Positions 22,385 to 35,297 of a DNA stretch of 64,000 nt are shown one piece after another. Source of the DNA: Lepidodermella squamata (Eukaryota > Gastrotricha); assembly GCA_047495785.1 (NCBI GenBank), contig JBLDXI010000017.1, forward strand, positions 1,178,001 to 1,242,000, given 5' to 3'. Under the pieces are notes generated by a model. It was not told where the DNA came from and did no database searches. It worked only from the letters and a program-made list of their open reading frames with translations. The translations under genes and the position numbers were made by a program. Position 1 is the first letter of the stretch. The number at the start of each line of letters is the position of its first letter.

Positions 22385-24475
22385 GATGTATAAATCAACG
22401 GCGTCAAGATAATATAGAAGGCAGCGCGAAGCAATTGAAATTCATGCCCATTATTTTTCAAATAGTTTTTTTTCTCCTAATACAAGTCAAAAGTCTCTGA
22501 ATAAAAAAAAATGGGAATTTGTATCAAAACGGAGTTTGTCTGTTGCCACTCAGCTATTTATCGCGATAGTATAGTGCGTATGTGTAATCAAAACAAAACT
22601 AATGATCGTGGCTATAAAGCGAATAGAAAAAGTGATTTCTGAAACGATGCTAAACCTATAGCAACCAAACCTAACCGGTCTGTCAGCGGGCGCGCAATGA
22701 CTTCCGGCTCGTTTGCGCCCGGCCGTTGTTTATAGCCGATTGGTCACGTTTCGCGCGCACCCGGGATCGCATTCCTAACCCGGGCAAACAATGAAAAAAT
22801 ATCGCAAGATATTTGCCTTATTCACCCATCTAATCATGTCTAGGGTATCACACTACTCGCCTTAAAAATACACGGGCCATATTCGTTAGACCGTCGCCTA
22901 AGAAATGTGCGCAGCGATGCGGAAAAGCGATCTGGAGACAACTTACTTTAACCTCAAACGATAAGTAAAACCCTAAGATTTTCTCCGTTGATTGATACAA
23001 CGGTCATCATCGGCTGTTGTATAAAAGTGCAGCCAAAAGTAAGTGAAGCGGCGCGATTTCTCGCCCTCTCGATAATTCGCATATATGCGAAGATGCCAGG
23101 TGAGAGAGTGGCAGGCAATGTTTTTGAAAGTAGCGGTAGAAATAACAGTAAAGACGCTCGCAATGATGAGCATCCGTCAGATGCGGCGCGGCGGTAATAA
23201 TAAAAAAGTGCACAATATTGCAAGGTGCACGTCTTGTTTTTCCTTACCGGCTACGGCTTCATGGTTTCCTCACCTGCAATAGTAACAATATAATGGCTCT
23301 GTGTGTTGCGCCCGCGGAATTCTTAAAATCGCCGCGGTGGTGCGCTGCGGAATAATGCGCGAGTGCGCGCGATTGTTTACCTTTCTGCTTAATAGTGTGC
23401 AAAGGTGCGGTGTTAAGACTTTTGACGCGGAAACCACTATTCGCGCCGCGGAAAAATTTAAAAATAGACGCGGAAAGTAGCGATGAATCCGCGGAATTAA
23501 ATCCATTAATCAGAATAACTTGGCGGCTGGTTTTTTTTGCAAAAATCATCCACTGACCACAGAACCACTTCGTCACGTTAGCTAAACGCGGCTGATAGCA
23601 AACCGCTAGCACCTAGCGACTGGTATTAAAGCTCTATAATGGGCTAACTTTTTCGCGCAATGTCGGCCAGATATGCCGTAAAAGGGATGTTCGCTATCGG
23701 TGCGCATGAACTGGGTGTTCGGCGGCTGCGTACCTATGGGACTCGAAATGAGTTTATACCGGACTGCGCACGAGGGTGGCTATAGTAACACCGAAACAAC
23801 CGCCCATTGCTAGCTCCTAGCACCTAATCGGGGTGGTTCGATAACCACTGAGACTGAGCCGAGCCATTTTACGACCCGTGTTACTCAGCTCTTTCCAAAC
23901 GCTGGACGCTATTCCCCCGCCGACCCATTACAACATGTAGCAGTCAATTTCTTGAAAAACCGCGTTCGAATGAACCCTCTCCGTGCGCAGTTGTCACATT
24001 TTTATTGCCCTTATTGCAGGTCTGCAAGGCGCTCGCTCTCAAAAGCGGTGTTAATCCGCTAATCCCTAATCCGCGTCTCAAGAGTTCCGCCCCTCTTCGC
24101 CGCCCTAGCCCTCTGTATTGCGCTGTTGACGTGACTCGCTACCTCAGGACACCGGGCTGTGTAAACAGCTTTGGTCAATTTTGCCGATTGTTGTCGATTT
24201 CGTTGAAGTTTTTCGAAAGTTTTTCGAAAGTTTTCACACGGCGCGCAACTTGGCGCAACTTGCAAAAACTTGTCAATATCATCCCACTGGCTGAATTCGC
24301 TCATTTTTACGGTACCAAGAGCAACGGATATCGCTAGCGGCGCTTTGGTGGTGAAGATGTTTTACCGCCTTCTTTACCTGCGTATTACCTGACTCAGCGG
24401 CAACGGGTCAAGTCGACCCGCCGGTCACCAGTCACCTGTTGGGTCAGGTCACCGGTCTGGTACTAGTCGTGAGAC

Positions 24476-24631
24476 CATGAGACGTACCAGGACGCCGAGG
24501 CTTGATAAAAGGGGCAAAAAACATCAGCTCGTGCCTCAAATCAATGCGACGAGCTCATGAATAATCCGTTTCGCTTTACACAGATTTTATTATAGGAGAT
24601 TCGAAGCCTCGGCGTCCTGGCACGTCTCATG
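24476..24631. repeat. 28-bp inverted repeat with 100-bp spacer
   Basis: The left arm 24476-24503 (begins CATGAGACGTACCAGG) and right arm 24604-24631 are reverse complements with a single mismatch. Inside the spacer a second, smaller inverted pair (AGCTCGT / ACGAGCT) can form a nested stem. No open frame lies within. This may be a foldback or MITE-like element, or a structured RNA or regulatory hairpin. Target-site duplications were not identified. Confidence 0.7.
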
Positions 24632-26250
24632 TTCGCGGCCGGTCAGCCGCTGCCGATTGACCGGTTTTCAACCGAAATATGTCACAAAACTCAGAAATTT
24701 TATAAATCGCGTCTTTTGTTTACTATTAGCGTCTTTTGACCGCGCGCACTCACCGATTTCAGCGGGAAGCGATTAAATAAGCGCGGCGGATTAACATTTT
24801 GACCGCGCCTTCACAAATTCGCGGCGCGCGCACAAATTCCGCGTCATTTTACACATTTCAGCGTCGTGTTTACTTTGGGCGCAATATAATTGGGGCGATA
24901 TGAGGCGAAAGTAATACTATTATTGTGACTCATTTATTTATTCCACCTCAGTAAAATAAACTTACAGGGTGTCGGAAAACATTCCGACATCATAGATCAC
25001 CGGTAGAAACAGGGACTCATCGCATTGATAGCAGTGTCCTGATAAATAAGAAATTCCTCACGAAGATAGCTATGTTGCGGGGGAGATGAACTATATTACT
25101 GCGGTTGAAATTTCCACTCGAGCGATGAGGTCATTTTTTTTCTACGAAATTTCGTCGTTCAATCAATTCGACATGCGCAATTCTCGAAGATTGTCTGCTC
25201 TCTGAGCTGGTAGATCGTATAATGATAGAAATTATAAGTGCGATTCGATAAAACGCACTAGATGAAATCACTAAATCCAGGCGTGTGGCTCATTATTTAT
25301 CGTGCGAGTAAATTTATATAAAACATATCATCGCCCGGCTTTTTTTTTCGAATATTATCGCAAATTTTTATGGGTCGTTGTGATTTGAGCGGACAATAAC
25401 TGCGCAGACATTATGGGGAAAATTAACCGTATGTTATTATTTCCCACCCCTACTTGACGGTCAAAAAATTTTAATCTCATCGCCATGCTCTGTCTGAGAT
25501 AATAGAAAACTTTAAGTGTTATTTTTTTACGTCGTGGGACACTACAAAACTTGCTTAGACCGGATCGCTAATATTAGATTTCACGCGCTATAAAATTCGC
25601 CGCTCGGCCTCTCGATGCGCATTATCGCGATAAATCGAACTAGGGCGAAATCACACCCCTGGCGCTCTTACGCAGTTCCGATAACTCGCTTAAAAAATGG
25701 AATAAATAGCATTTATATAACAAAAAACCGGGCCATGGAAAATATATATTTCAGAGCCATAACTTCCGACAGGTTAATGACAGCTGTATAGCGACGTGGG
25801 ATTGCGATAAGAATATGGAGAAAATACGAGCTCAGGTAGGTTCGGAGGCCAAAAAAAGAGAAAAAGTCCTGAGACAAAAATCATACTGGTTGTTTATCTC
25901 GAAGAAATTATCTAATATATAGAAGCTAAAACGTGCAGGCACATCATTATTCATGTGGGAGTAAATGAGAAGTTCGCAGGGTCCTTTTTATCACTAATCA
26001 TGTGCCAACTCACGAATTGATATTTTTAACTTGCCTCTTATACTCTGAAGAGGAACTTGAAAGTTGTGCTTAATGAGGAATTTTAATGACATTTTCGACC
26101 GAGGTGCGATTCGAGGGTACAATGTCACAAGATATGTTGATATTCAAGTTAATCATCAAATTAACCCTTGATTGATCAAGTTCAGTAATTTGAAGCCAGC
26201 GATGATTCATTTTAATCTGATTTGAGTTACGATTAATTGAAACCCGGAAA

Positions 26251-26280
26251 CTATATAAAACTATATAAAACTATATAAAA
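26251..26280. repeat. 10-bp tandem repeat, 3 copies
   Basis: CTATATAAAA is repeated exactly three times in a gene-free area. Each unit resembles a TATA box, but no gene start is visible nearby. Confidence 0.8.
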
Positions 26281-27551
26281 GCTAAACAAAAAAGTTTGGT
26301 ATCAGGATATTAAGGTGCTACTAAGCCACAATTATAATCAATAAATTCGTAACCTCTAAGTTGGTTTCCATTTTGGGACCATTAGGATGAGACGATCAAT
26401 AAATAGTAGAAAAGTCTAAACGTTGTTGACAGCGTCTTTTGATCTCCGAGTGGGGGGAGAGGTTTCAATAAACTACGATATCGTCTTAGCACTGATGAGA
26501 ATTTTCGAAACCGGCCAACCTTTTGCAAAACTTCGGTCTTTTTGCGATTTGAATTGCAGATCGCGGGCCTCATTTGTCCACTCTGTAATAATGAAGGGTG
26601 TGTAAAAAATGGTGCATTTATATTAGAAACATTCTTGGCACTAAGAGGACACACAATCTAATTATATTGACGGCCGGAAATAGTAAAAGAAGCTGATCAG
26701 TGCTAATCTTTTCATATTCAGGCTAATAATCTGAGAACTCCCCTTTATGAGCTGGAGGAACCAGTCTTCATACAATAGGTTTATCATCTGGTTGCTGGAA
26801 AATTAAGAGCGAATTCATCATTTTTGCTTTTGATAAAATTTTGATAAAATATGTCAACAGTTGATTTCAAATAATTTAAGAATTTGGGGCAACGAGTGAT
26901 TTCTATAAAGTGAACTTCACGTCTTGCAAACAATTTGACGATGGATTTCAATATCATTTTTTATTTAGAATAACGAGGATCTATAAGTAATCTATCATTG
27001 TTAGGCCGGGTTTGCAGGGTCGAAGTCCATTTTTATTTACTGCGTCGGTGGTGTGGTGGTGAGGTGGTGAATTTTGTTGTGGTAGTAGTTTTTGCAAATA
27101 TTTTTCATTCATCTCCATCAAATTAATCAGCAAAAAAATAGCCGACCTCACGACCGCACAATACCATCACCACATAGCAAGCGAAAAAAAACGCGGCTGT
27201 GATTCATCATTGAGTCCACTATGCAAAACACCACCTACAATGCCCTTGGAAGTTCTGAAAGTGGTTTCACATCCAATTAATGTTTCAAAATTAGGTTTCG
27301 GTAACAGGAAGAACTTCGAATATTAAGCTGCTACAGCTTTCTAATTGTCATTCTATGATATTTTTGCTTTTGCCGTTTGACATATTAGGTATCTGAAAAA
27401 CTAACCTGGCTTGCTTGCGTTACTCTATATCAGTTTTGAAGTCATTTTTTTTATCAACAATTGCCCACTACATATCAAGTTATATTATTACTATTATTCC
27501 TCAAACGTGCTATACACCAATTAGTTCAATAGCTAGTTTTCCACTTGAAAC

Positions 27552-29387
27552 ATGTCTGTATTCATAAACCATCCAATTTCGTCGCATCCACTGGGTGTTT
27601 ACAAATCATCGGCAGTCGCGTGTGACGCCGGTCGGTGTTCACAAATCGGCGCCGAAATTTTAGCCAAAGGAGGCCATGCCGTTGACGCCGCCATTGCCGC
27701 CGCCCTAGCAACCGGCATTTCCAGCATGCACGACGCCGGAATAGGCGGCGGCTTCCTAATGACAATCTGGGACCAAAAGTCACAGCAATCCTATGTTTTA
27801 GACGCTCGAGAGACGGCGCCAAGTTACACCGCTGTTGATATGTTCAGTAATGGCGAACTTGGTGAAGATGTTTCAGTTTCTGGGCCGCTTTCAATGGCGA
27901 TTCCAGGCGAAATCGCTGGCTACTGGGAGGCTCATAAGAAATTCGGCCGGCTATCGTGGTCTGAGTTATTCAAACCAGCCGTTCAAGTTTGCCATGAAGG
28001 CGTCGAAGTCTACACAGCTTTGGAATGCGCGATTAATCAAATGATTCAAAGAATCGATTCGGCAGCCGATAAAACTCCCTTCCTAGAAATGAGGTAATTT
28101 TTTGAAATTTGGGATAAAATTGGGTGGGGCTTGTAGAATTAGTTCAATTAAATAAATTAATTATTCAAATTAAATTGATATTTTGTAATTTAAATTTAAA
28201 TTTAAATATGTTGAATTTTCAGAAAATTCCTAACGAATCCAGAGACTGGGAAACCATATCGAAAAGGCGAGACAATAACATGTCCAATTTTAGCGAAAAC
28301 TCTTGCTCGAATCGGAGAAGAGGGCGCCGAATCATTCTACACCGGGCTTCTCGCCTCAGATATTTTAGCCGACCTCGCCGAAATCGGGTCAAAAATCAGC
28401 ACCGATGACCTTCAAAATTACCGCGTGGAGTGGCGTAAACCGGTTGTAGCCGATTTACCCGTGAAAAATCTGCGACTAATCAGCACTCCGCCGCCTGGAA
28501 GCGGTGCGATTCTCGCGTTCATCATGAACATTTTAGATGGTTACAATTTTGCGAAGTCTGACCAAAACGACCCGGTCGCGTATCACCGCTTCATTGAAGC
28601 GTGCAAATTCGCGTATGGCCAGCGGACGTTGCAGGGTGATCAGAGCTTCGCGCCGGAAATAATGGCTGAATTCATCGAAAAATTAACATCCCCCGAGCTA
28701 GGCGCGAAAATTCGTAGTTACATCGACGATTCGGCCACTAAACCGACTTCATTTTATCTTTCCAACCCCACAGAGGCGAAAGATCACGGGACAGCTCAGA
28801 TTAGTGTTATCGACGCTGAGGGTAATGCGGTTTCAATGACTTCAACGATTAATGTCTGCTTCGGCAGCGGGGTTTTCGGCCGAAGAACTGGCATCATTTT
28901 CAACGATGAGATGGACGATTTTTCAACGCCCGGCCGAGCGAACTACTTCAATTTACCGCCCAGTCCGGCTAATTTCATCGCACCCGGCAAACGGCCGGTT
29001 TCTTCAATGTGCCCATCGATATTTCTATCGAAAATTGACGATTTATTCAAAGTTTGTCTTGTAATTGGAGCAGGTGGAGGCTCGAGAATAACCTCCGGAG
29101 TGGCTTATGCTGCTCTCAGAATGTTATGCTTTGGCGCGAATCCGAAAGAAGCTGTCAACGCTTTGAGATTACACCATCAGTTGGTACCAGAAACGCTATA
29201 TTTCGAGCCAGGAATGTCCCCTGAGCTATTAGAAGCCTTGAAAAAGTTGGGCCACGTCGATCAAACCGAATATCACGATGATGATGACAGCATTATATCG
29301 GTTATTCAAGCTATTCAGGTGATTGAAGATGGCCGGATCGAAGCGTTTTCGGATAACCGGAAAAATGCTTTCACTGCTGGAATATAG
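27552..29387 (+). CDS. Gamma-glutamyltransferase (glutathione hydrolase)
   Basis: N-terminal-nucleophile enzyme that removes or transfers the gamma-glutamyl group of glutathione. Exons are 27552-28093 and 28223-29387, giving 568 residues, the usual animal length. The frame joins ATG AG|A AAA TTC. Hallmarks: AVDAAIAAALATGISSMHDAGIGGG is present from about residue 43; the self-cleavage/catalytic Thr is residue 371 in HGTAQISVID; then TSTINVCFGSGV, FNDEMDDFS, PPSPANFI and the substrate-binding KRPVSSMCPSI. The glycine-rich oxyanion region reads GAGGGSRITS. All catalytic features are intact. Animal enzymes normally start with a membrane anchor; this start has none, so either an upstream exon is missing from my model or the protein is not type II. 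The close resemblance to the vertebrate GGT1 pattern argues against recent bacterial transfer. Confidence 0.95.
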
Positions 29388-30241
29388 AAGAATAAATTAA
29401 TTAAAATTTCGTGATTTCAAGATTTGTTATGATCATTGCGGCAGATTTTTTGTTTCATTTTCGAATAAATTAAGGTAAGCACTGCCCGAGGTTGTTGACG
29501 GCTGTAAAAATCACAATCACAATCACACATTTTATCGGCCAAGCGCAAAAACAACAATGTGTAGCGACCTGTGCTTTTTGTTTATTATTTTAAACAATTT
29601 TTGGCTTATCGTGTATAAATCTGACTGACCAGCAGCGCAGTAATAATTAATATACGGCACTTGGAACAGCGCCGGTGGAAATATCACTTGTCGACTAAGT
29701 TTGATTCATGATTTTATCGATTTTTATAGCCAGGCCTATTTTTATACGCCGCGAAAAAAGCTTCCAGGCCATAGGAATTATTTATTAAATCAATTTATTT
29801 AATCCTATAACGCTTGAGTGAGATTACATATGTATAGCTTGTCACCTCTAGGCACAATTTTTCCAACATTTTTTTCCATATTTTAATAAGTCCGGCCAGG
29901 TTTCTGTTGTTTGGACAGCTGGTTTACGCCATGCATCAATTAATATGATATTTTTCACACGATCGTGGGCAGATGACCGCGCGACGACTTCTGACGAGCG
30001 CGGCGGCAATTAGTTCATGCCATCAAGGGCTATTGACCGCAACTCAAGTGTGATGTTGATGGTTCGGATCTACCTTAATATGTTTGCGGAGGCGGCACGC
30101 GTGTATCTTTTATTGTTGTTGAGAGTTGGCGCGCGCGCGGCTTCTTCATCCTTACGTACCTTAGTTCCGGGCCAGGTAGATACGATTCAAAAACGCACAG
30201 TTCATATCATTCATTTGGTAACTCGTGCCGTTGGACCATTA

Positions 30242-30291
30242 AATAATAATAATAAATTATTTTTCCCCCCATTAATAATAATAATAATATA
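30242..30291. repeat. AAT/TAA microsatellite
   Basis: Two short TAA/AAT runs are separated by a TTTTTCCCCCC tract. This is ordinary simple sequence. Confidence 0.7.
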
Positions 30292-32296
30292 ATAAGCGCA
30301 AAACAACACAAACAACAACGCTAACAATAATGATGCACCCTGCGCAAATTATCTGCTTTATTTTAGAGATTGCGCGCCATTGTTCACATCGCAACGGATG
30401 CGCTTCATTCGACGATTTGCTTCGCTAGAGTGCACGCGCTGAGAAATGTTTTAGGTAATGATAACAACGATTTACTTACCTTACATATAGGCCTATTATT
30501 GCGCTATCATTTATTTTTCGCTGCTCGCGCATTTGTTTTTACATCCAGCATCTCAGAGCCGCCCACTGAATGCCCGGCCACTTGGTCTGGCCACTTGTGA
30601 CTAGGCCCGAGCCTGAAGAGTGGCAATTAATTTGCTAGATATCTTTCAGCGCATCTCTATAGTTACTACATATTCGATAAAAGAAAGCTGTGTACTATAA
30701 CATTTACTTACTACCAGCACCAAAGTAGACTAAAAGTGATGCCTATATAGTCATTTCGATAGAATAATGTAACGTTTTAGCTGCTCTTTCTAATCATTGT
30801 TGTTATGCCAATGCGGCTACCTGAGCAGGCACCTCCAGACAGGTTTTGACAGGAACGATAGATACTATATGCTTCGGGTTAGAACACCTGTTGGTAATTT
30901 CTCACCAATCCAAATCGCTTTCAACTCAAAACCTTATTCGAAGTCCATTTTCAGTGTAGTGAAAGGCGGCAGTTTTATTTGATGAATTTAAAATAAAATT
31001 TACTTTTTTTTCCGAGTGCAGATGCTAAAAAGATTAGCCGGATATCTTTATAAAATTTTACTAATGTCATCACATATCAAATTTCTACGTTTATTATTAT
31101 CACATCATTATATTTTCCGGTTGAGTTTAGTGCTAAGCTTTTCAAAGTCTTCGTTGTGATAGTAAAATTACACGATTTTGTCTCTCTGCATATATGAAAA
31201 TATTTGTATATACGCGCTCTCTGCGAGTTTAATGAAGATAATTCATCAAAAAAGCGCGTAAAAGACAGCAACTCTCGCGCGCATGATTTGGTGCGCGCTT
31301 TCTACTTTCAAGATCATTATTTAGCGTTATAATATTTATTACATGACAAAAATACTACTGGCCGCTACGTGCCTCGCGCCTCAATTTTTTTTCGCGCGCG
31401 CTCATCAAGACACGCATTGGTAATAATGATGGATTATTAGCTTTATTTATTACGAAAAATGTTATTTCGTTGTGATAATACACAACATTTATCTGCAAAT
31501 AAGATGGAGGAATCATTAAATCCACCTGAAATAATGAATGTGTCTCGCCCCAGCCCTTGAGCGCATTTTCGGTCACTTGCCTTATGGCGGGCGGCTCGCG
31601 AACAAGTGTATATTGTCGAGTTGTTATACTATGGGAATTACAAAACGGCAATCTGCCCGGGTATCATATTGCTTTGTGTACTTTGAGCAGCTATTCGGCG
31701 CCAGGCCAGCAGGCGCTTGCCCGCCGCGACTCATCACGCCGCCTTTCATTAACTAACAATAAATATTATTACTTGTACCACTACGACTACTACAACAAAA
31801 GCAGTTGTCTTTTGCACTATTAATAAATGAATTCACTAATAAGAGATCGGTGACTTATGCTGTTGATTCGGCCGCCCCTATATGTATTTGGTAAACACTC
31901 GCCGCCTGTGACTCTGTCATGGCATTTCAACTTTGCACGCGTGCCTGCAACTGGGACTTGCAGATGGCCGAAATCTCGCGCAAATCGATCTCGCGCGCGC
32001 GCACCGCCTTAATATGCGCTAAAATCTCGTCGCCTGCCCCCCTTTTCAAAGCGAAAGCAGTTAATTTCTTCAATACTTTTACAGCGCGAGCATCTGTAAA
32101 CACTTGTTTGAAAGCTTTGCATTCACAGGCGACCCCGCTTTCGATCAAGTGTTTTGGCGCCGCTCTCGCCTGCGCCGCATCCAAGAGAGGCGTCGATATT
32201 ATTGCTCCTCGCGGCTGTAACAATTAATTCTATTGACTTGATATTATAAGCTCAGCCTTAAAAATATACACGCCCCAGGGCCCTATTCTTGCTATA

Positions 32297-32309
32297 TATA
32301 TATATATAC
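32297..32309. repeat. AT dinucleotide run
   Basis: A short run of alternating T and A in non-coding DNA. Confidence 0.7.
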
Positions 32310-32864
32310 TATTTAACACACTGACTGTTTACTTGACACTTGATCGCATTATTTCATTAAATATACCGGCTTTCTAGATTTGAGTATAGTAAAGTTTCTA
32401 ACCAACAGTATATTATTCATTAACTTTTAACGACTTTTTGCGCACCTACCGCAGGTGAATGCGATTTTTTAGAGTAATGTGAAACCGATACTGTATCGTG
32501 ATGCGGAAATTGAAATGCAGGACTAAATATAAAAATCCCCTCCTTTCCTGAATTTTTATAAACTTTTTAACTGGAATCAAGCCGATCGAATTGTTTTGCT
32601 TACTTTTTTCTGCTGGGTGCGCAAAAAATCGCGAGAAAATTGATCACAAATCTCATTGATTGTGGCAAAAAATAATATTTTTTAAAGGTCTAATGGATCA
32701 ACATTGGATCTATCTATAAAGCCCGTAAAAAAACTCGCGCATTCTTTGAGAACCCCTATAATTGATTTTTTGAGACTCTCCGAGTTTCATGTTTAGTTTT
32801 TTTTATGATGAGATGGATTTTTAACTTTTCATGATTTTCTTTACTAGATATTTATGAGTAATCT

Positions 32865-34276
32865 ATGCTTTTTATAATAAACACAATAGTCTGCAGTCTG
32901 GTTGCCATCTCATCGCCAATCACCGGTTCTTCCCTTCGAATTCACGCTTTCAAAAAAGCTCTAATCAACCCTCAGGCTCGAAGCCCACGAGCCGAGCGGT
33001 CGTTGCCGGACACTGATTCTATCAAACCAACCAACCGAACTGTCGAGCAACGGCTACCTAAAGCTTTATTGATAGGCGTGAGAAAAAGCGGCACAAGGGC
33101 TTTGCTTGAATTTTTGAACCTTCACCCCCTCATCGCTGCCGCACCGGATGAAGTTCATTTCTTCGACAATGACACGCTGTTCGAGCAGGGCCTTGACGCG
33201 TACCGGCGCGCGATGCCGTTCACATTTGAAGACCAGGTGACGATTGAAAAAACTCCGGCGTACTTCTCGCGCGGCAACGTGCCTCAACGCGTTAAACAAC
33301 TCGGTCTCGACCTCAAATTTATTGTTGTCTTTCGCGACCCAGTTACTCGAACGATCAGCGACTACACGCAGGTTTTGTCAAACCGGCGGTTGCGTAACAT
33401 CACCTTTCCGCCATTTGAACACGTGAGTTTCGGAAAAAAAATAAAAAATTCGATCTAGAATAAAAAAATTGAAATTTAAAATTTTTGCAATATATTAGGA
33501 AATTCGAAATTTTTAATTTTCAAAAATTTCAAAAATGTCGAAATTATGCTGTCGAAGAAATTTTAAAATTTCGAATTTGAAACGCAAAAAATGAAACATG
33601 AAAAATTACCAAAAAATCAAAAAATCAAAAATTTGAAAATTCCAACTTAAAAAATTTATTAAAGTTTCAACAATAATTTTTTCTTAATTTTTAGGTAGCT
33701 TTCCGTAAGAAGCGGTCAGTGAGTGCCGACTTGCATGATCCCGAAGTCAACAGCCGTTACAAGGCTATCAACATCTCGACCTACGCCTATCACATGAACA
33801 ACTGGCTGCAATATTTCCCCCTAGATCGGTTTCACTTCGTCGACGGCGATCGACTAGTCGCGGATCCAATCATTGAACTACGCTCGGTAGAGGCTTTTCT
33901 CGGCCTACCTCACGCTATTGGCTCAGATTTGTTGTACTTCAACAAAACACGTGGTTTTTACTGTATGAAAGTGCCGCATTTAGTCGATGATGAAGATGCG
34001 AACGAGCGCGAAGTTGCCATAGCAACGGAACAGGACCGCAATTCGCCGCACATCTCAGCAATAATTCCATCGATATCTGCACTGCCGTCATCGCCGAACA
34101 GCAGCGGCGAAAATTCAACGATTTTGTACCAGTTTAAAAACAAATGCCTACGCCCTGATAAAGGCCGCCAGCACCCGGCTATCGGCAGGCCGTTTGTAAA
34201 ACAGCTAAGGCGCTACTTTCGACCGCTTAATGAGCTGCTTTTTCAAACAATCCGAAAGCGCTTCGATTGGTCCTAG
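32865..34276 (+). CDS. Heparan sulfate glucosamine 3-O-sulfotransferase
   Basis: Golgi enzyme adding a 3-O-sulfate to glucosamine in heparan sulfate, using PAPS. Exons are 32865-33422 and 33695-34276 (379 residues), joined in phase 0 as FEH|VAFRKK. A hydrophobic N-terminus serves as type II anchor. The PAPS 5' loop is GVRKSGTRALLEFL; the catalytic-base region is DEVHFFDN; TIEKTPAYF follows; the 3' motif is VVFRDPVTRTISDYTQ. The C-terminal disulfide loop is marked by GFYCMK and NKCLRPDKGR, and the protein ends in FDWS. Between GFYCMK and NKCLRP there are about 50 extra residues, rich in acidic residues, Ser and Pro, that are not usual in the family. Together with the array at 1-12 kb it gives the window eight sulfotransferases, but the two families are distinct. 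Confidence 0.95.
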
Positions 34277-34444
34277 TTCGTATATACAAAATGAAATTCC
34301 GTCTTAAAAACGCAGCAATTTTACACTAGTTATTATTACTATTTTACAAAATCCGCCAGATTATTTCATAGATTTTTTTTATACCGAGAAAAATGTTTTT
34401 GTAAATGTTTGAGAAATAAAGAAGCAGAGTTTATTTTTCGAAAA

Positions 34445-35260
34445 ATGTATCAAAACTTGCCGGCCCAAAAAAGTCCCATTGTTTATGATAATGTCCCAAT
34501 GATGGGCAATCGTGCGGTTGGTCTTTGGCACGTTGCCAAGCGTCAAGCTGGAACTGTGGTCGACGAGGGCCAAGTCGGAGTTTCTCATCACATTTCCCAC
34601 ATTTTATGGGACTTGCACACAGCGAAGGCTTCAGATAACAGCCAACCACTAAAAAAATCGACATACGTCACGATTTTACCACCGACTGGCAACCCGACTA
34701 CAACGATATTCGTGCCGAAAGTCAGCCCTGTCGGAATTTTGCGGACAAAATCAAGCCGAGTTGCGCCTCAACAAGAAGTCCCGTTTGTTGTAGTCGCCCC
34801 GCCATTGAAATCGAAGTAGGTGATAGTAAAAAACGCAGTTTATTGACTCGAATTTATCGAATTTCCAGAGATGGCGAGGCTATTTACGAGGATTTGCCAA
34901 ACACTGAGCCCTTGATTGAGCTCTTACCTAGAATATCAATGGCGGTGCTAGCCAGAATAATGACAACAATCTCATTGCTATCCTGCTGCGTTTGCTTCAG
35001 CCTTCCAGCGGCATTTATGGCGTGGCTACCCGCAAAAAACAGGTACATTTTGAATTGTGAAAAGTCATTAAAAATTCACGAATTTTTCCAGGTGTGCGAA
35101 TTACAAATGTTCAATAACGCTGAGTTTCCTATCAATTATATTCAGCATTGGGTTCACTGTCATATTCGCGTATTTTTGGTTCGTTTTTGGGCCGATGATA
35201 AAAATTCAAAGACGCCAGATGGGCGAATATCGCACAGCCCCTGTTGCTAATTACACTTGA
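34445..35260 (+). CDS. CD225/dispanin-like membrane protein 1
   Basis: First of ten related genes. Exons are 34445-34815, 34869-35042 and 35092-35260 (about 237 residues). The joins are AA|A and AG|G, both phase 2. The N-terminal ~135 residues are a soluble Pro/Lys/Val-rich region. The C-terminal third has two hydrophobic segments, SMAVLARIMTTISLLSCCV followed by the family turn LPAAFMAW, then after the intron NYKCSITLSFLSIIFSIGF. The CC pair is a possible palmitoylation site. The ISLL..C...LPAA pattern is weaker than in its neighbours. An ATG at 34409 would add 12 residues. Function unknown; CD225 proteins shape or stiffen membranes. Confidence 0.6.
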
Positions 35261-35297
35261 ATCGAGTAAAATTTCGTTCGTTTTCAGCATTCATCTT

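Larger units (their letters stand above)
22385..27551. other. 5 kb largely gene-free region with CpG-rich patches
   Basis: No protein gene is supported. CpG-rich and GCGC-rich stretches (22.7, 23.0-23.5, 24.7-24.9 kb) alternate with AT-rich DNA, which could be promoter or enhancer DNA of a neighbouring gene. Overlapping open frames on both strands at 23.0-23.6 and 24.0-24.3 kb are explained by this composition. The notable structures are the inverted repeat at 24476-24631 and a short tandem repeat at 26251-26280. Confidence 0.5.
29388..32864. other. 3.5 kb non-coding stretch
   Basis: No gene recognised. It contains CpG-rich patches, an AAT microsatellite (about 30242-30291) and an AT dinucleotide run near 32297-32309. 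A segment at 31919-32227 is open on both strands; see the findings. The HS 3-O-sulfotransferase promoter should lie at the right end. Confidence 0.5.

Noticed and set aside
24005-24337. 110-codon plus-strand open frame in the gene-free region
   Set aside because: Composition-driven; overlaps an equally long frame on the other strand, includes a short tandem repeat (GTTTTTCGAAAG), and has no motif.
27552-29387. Gamma-glutamyltransferase as a horizontal transfer from bacteria
   Set aside because: It contains a spliced intron and matches the animal pattern (FNDEMDDFS, PPSPANFI, SSMCP) much better than the bacterial one.
31990-32190. CECKAF in the minus-strand reading as a nuclear-receptor P-box
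   Set aside because: The surrounding Cys pattern of a nuclear-receptor zinc module is missing.
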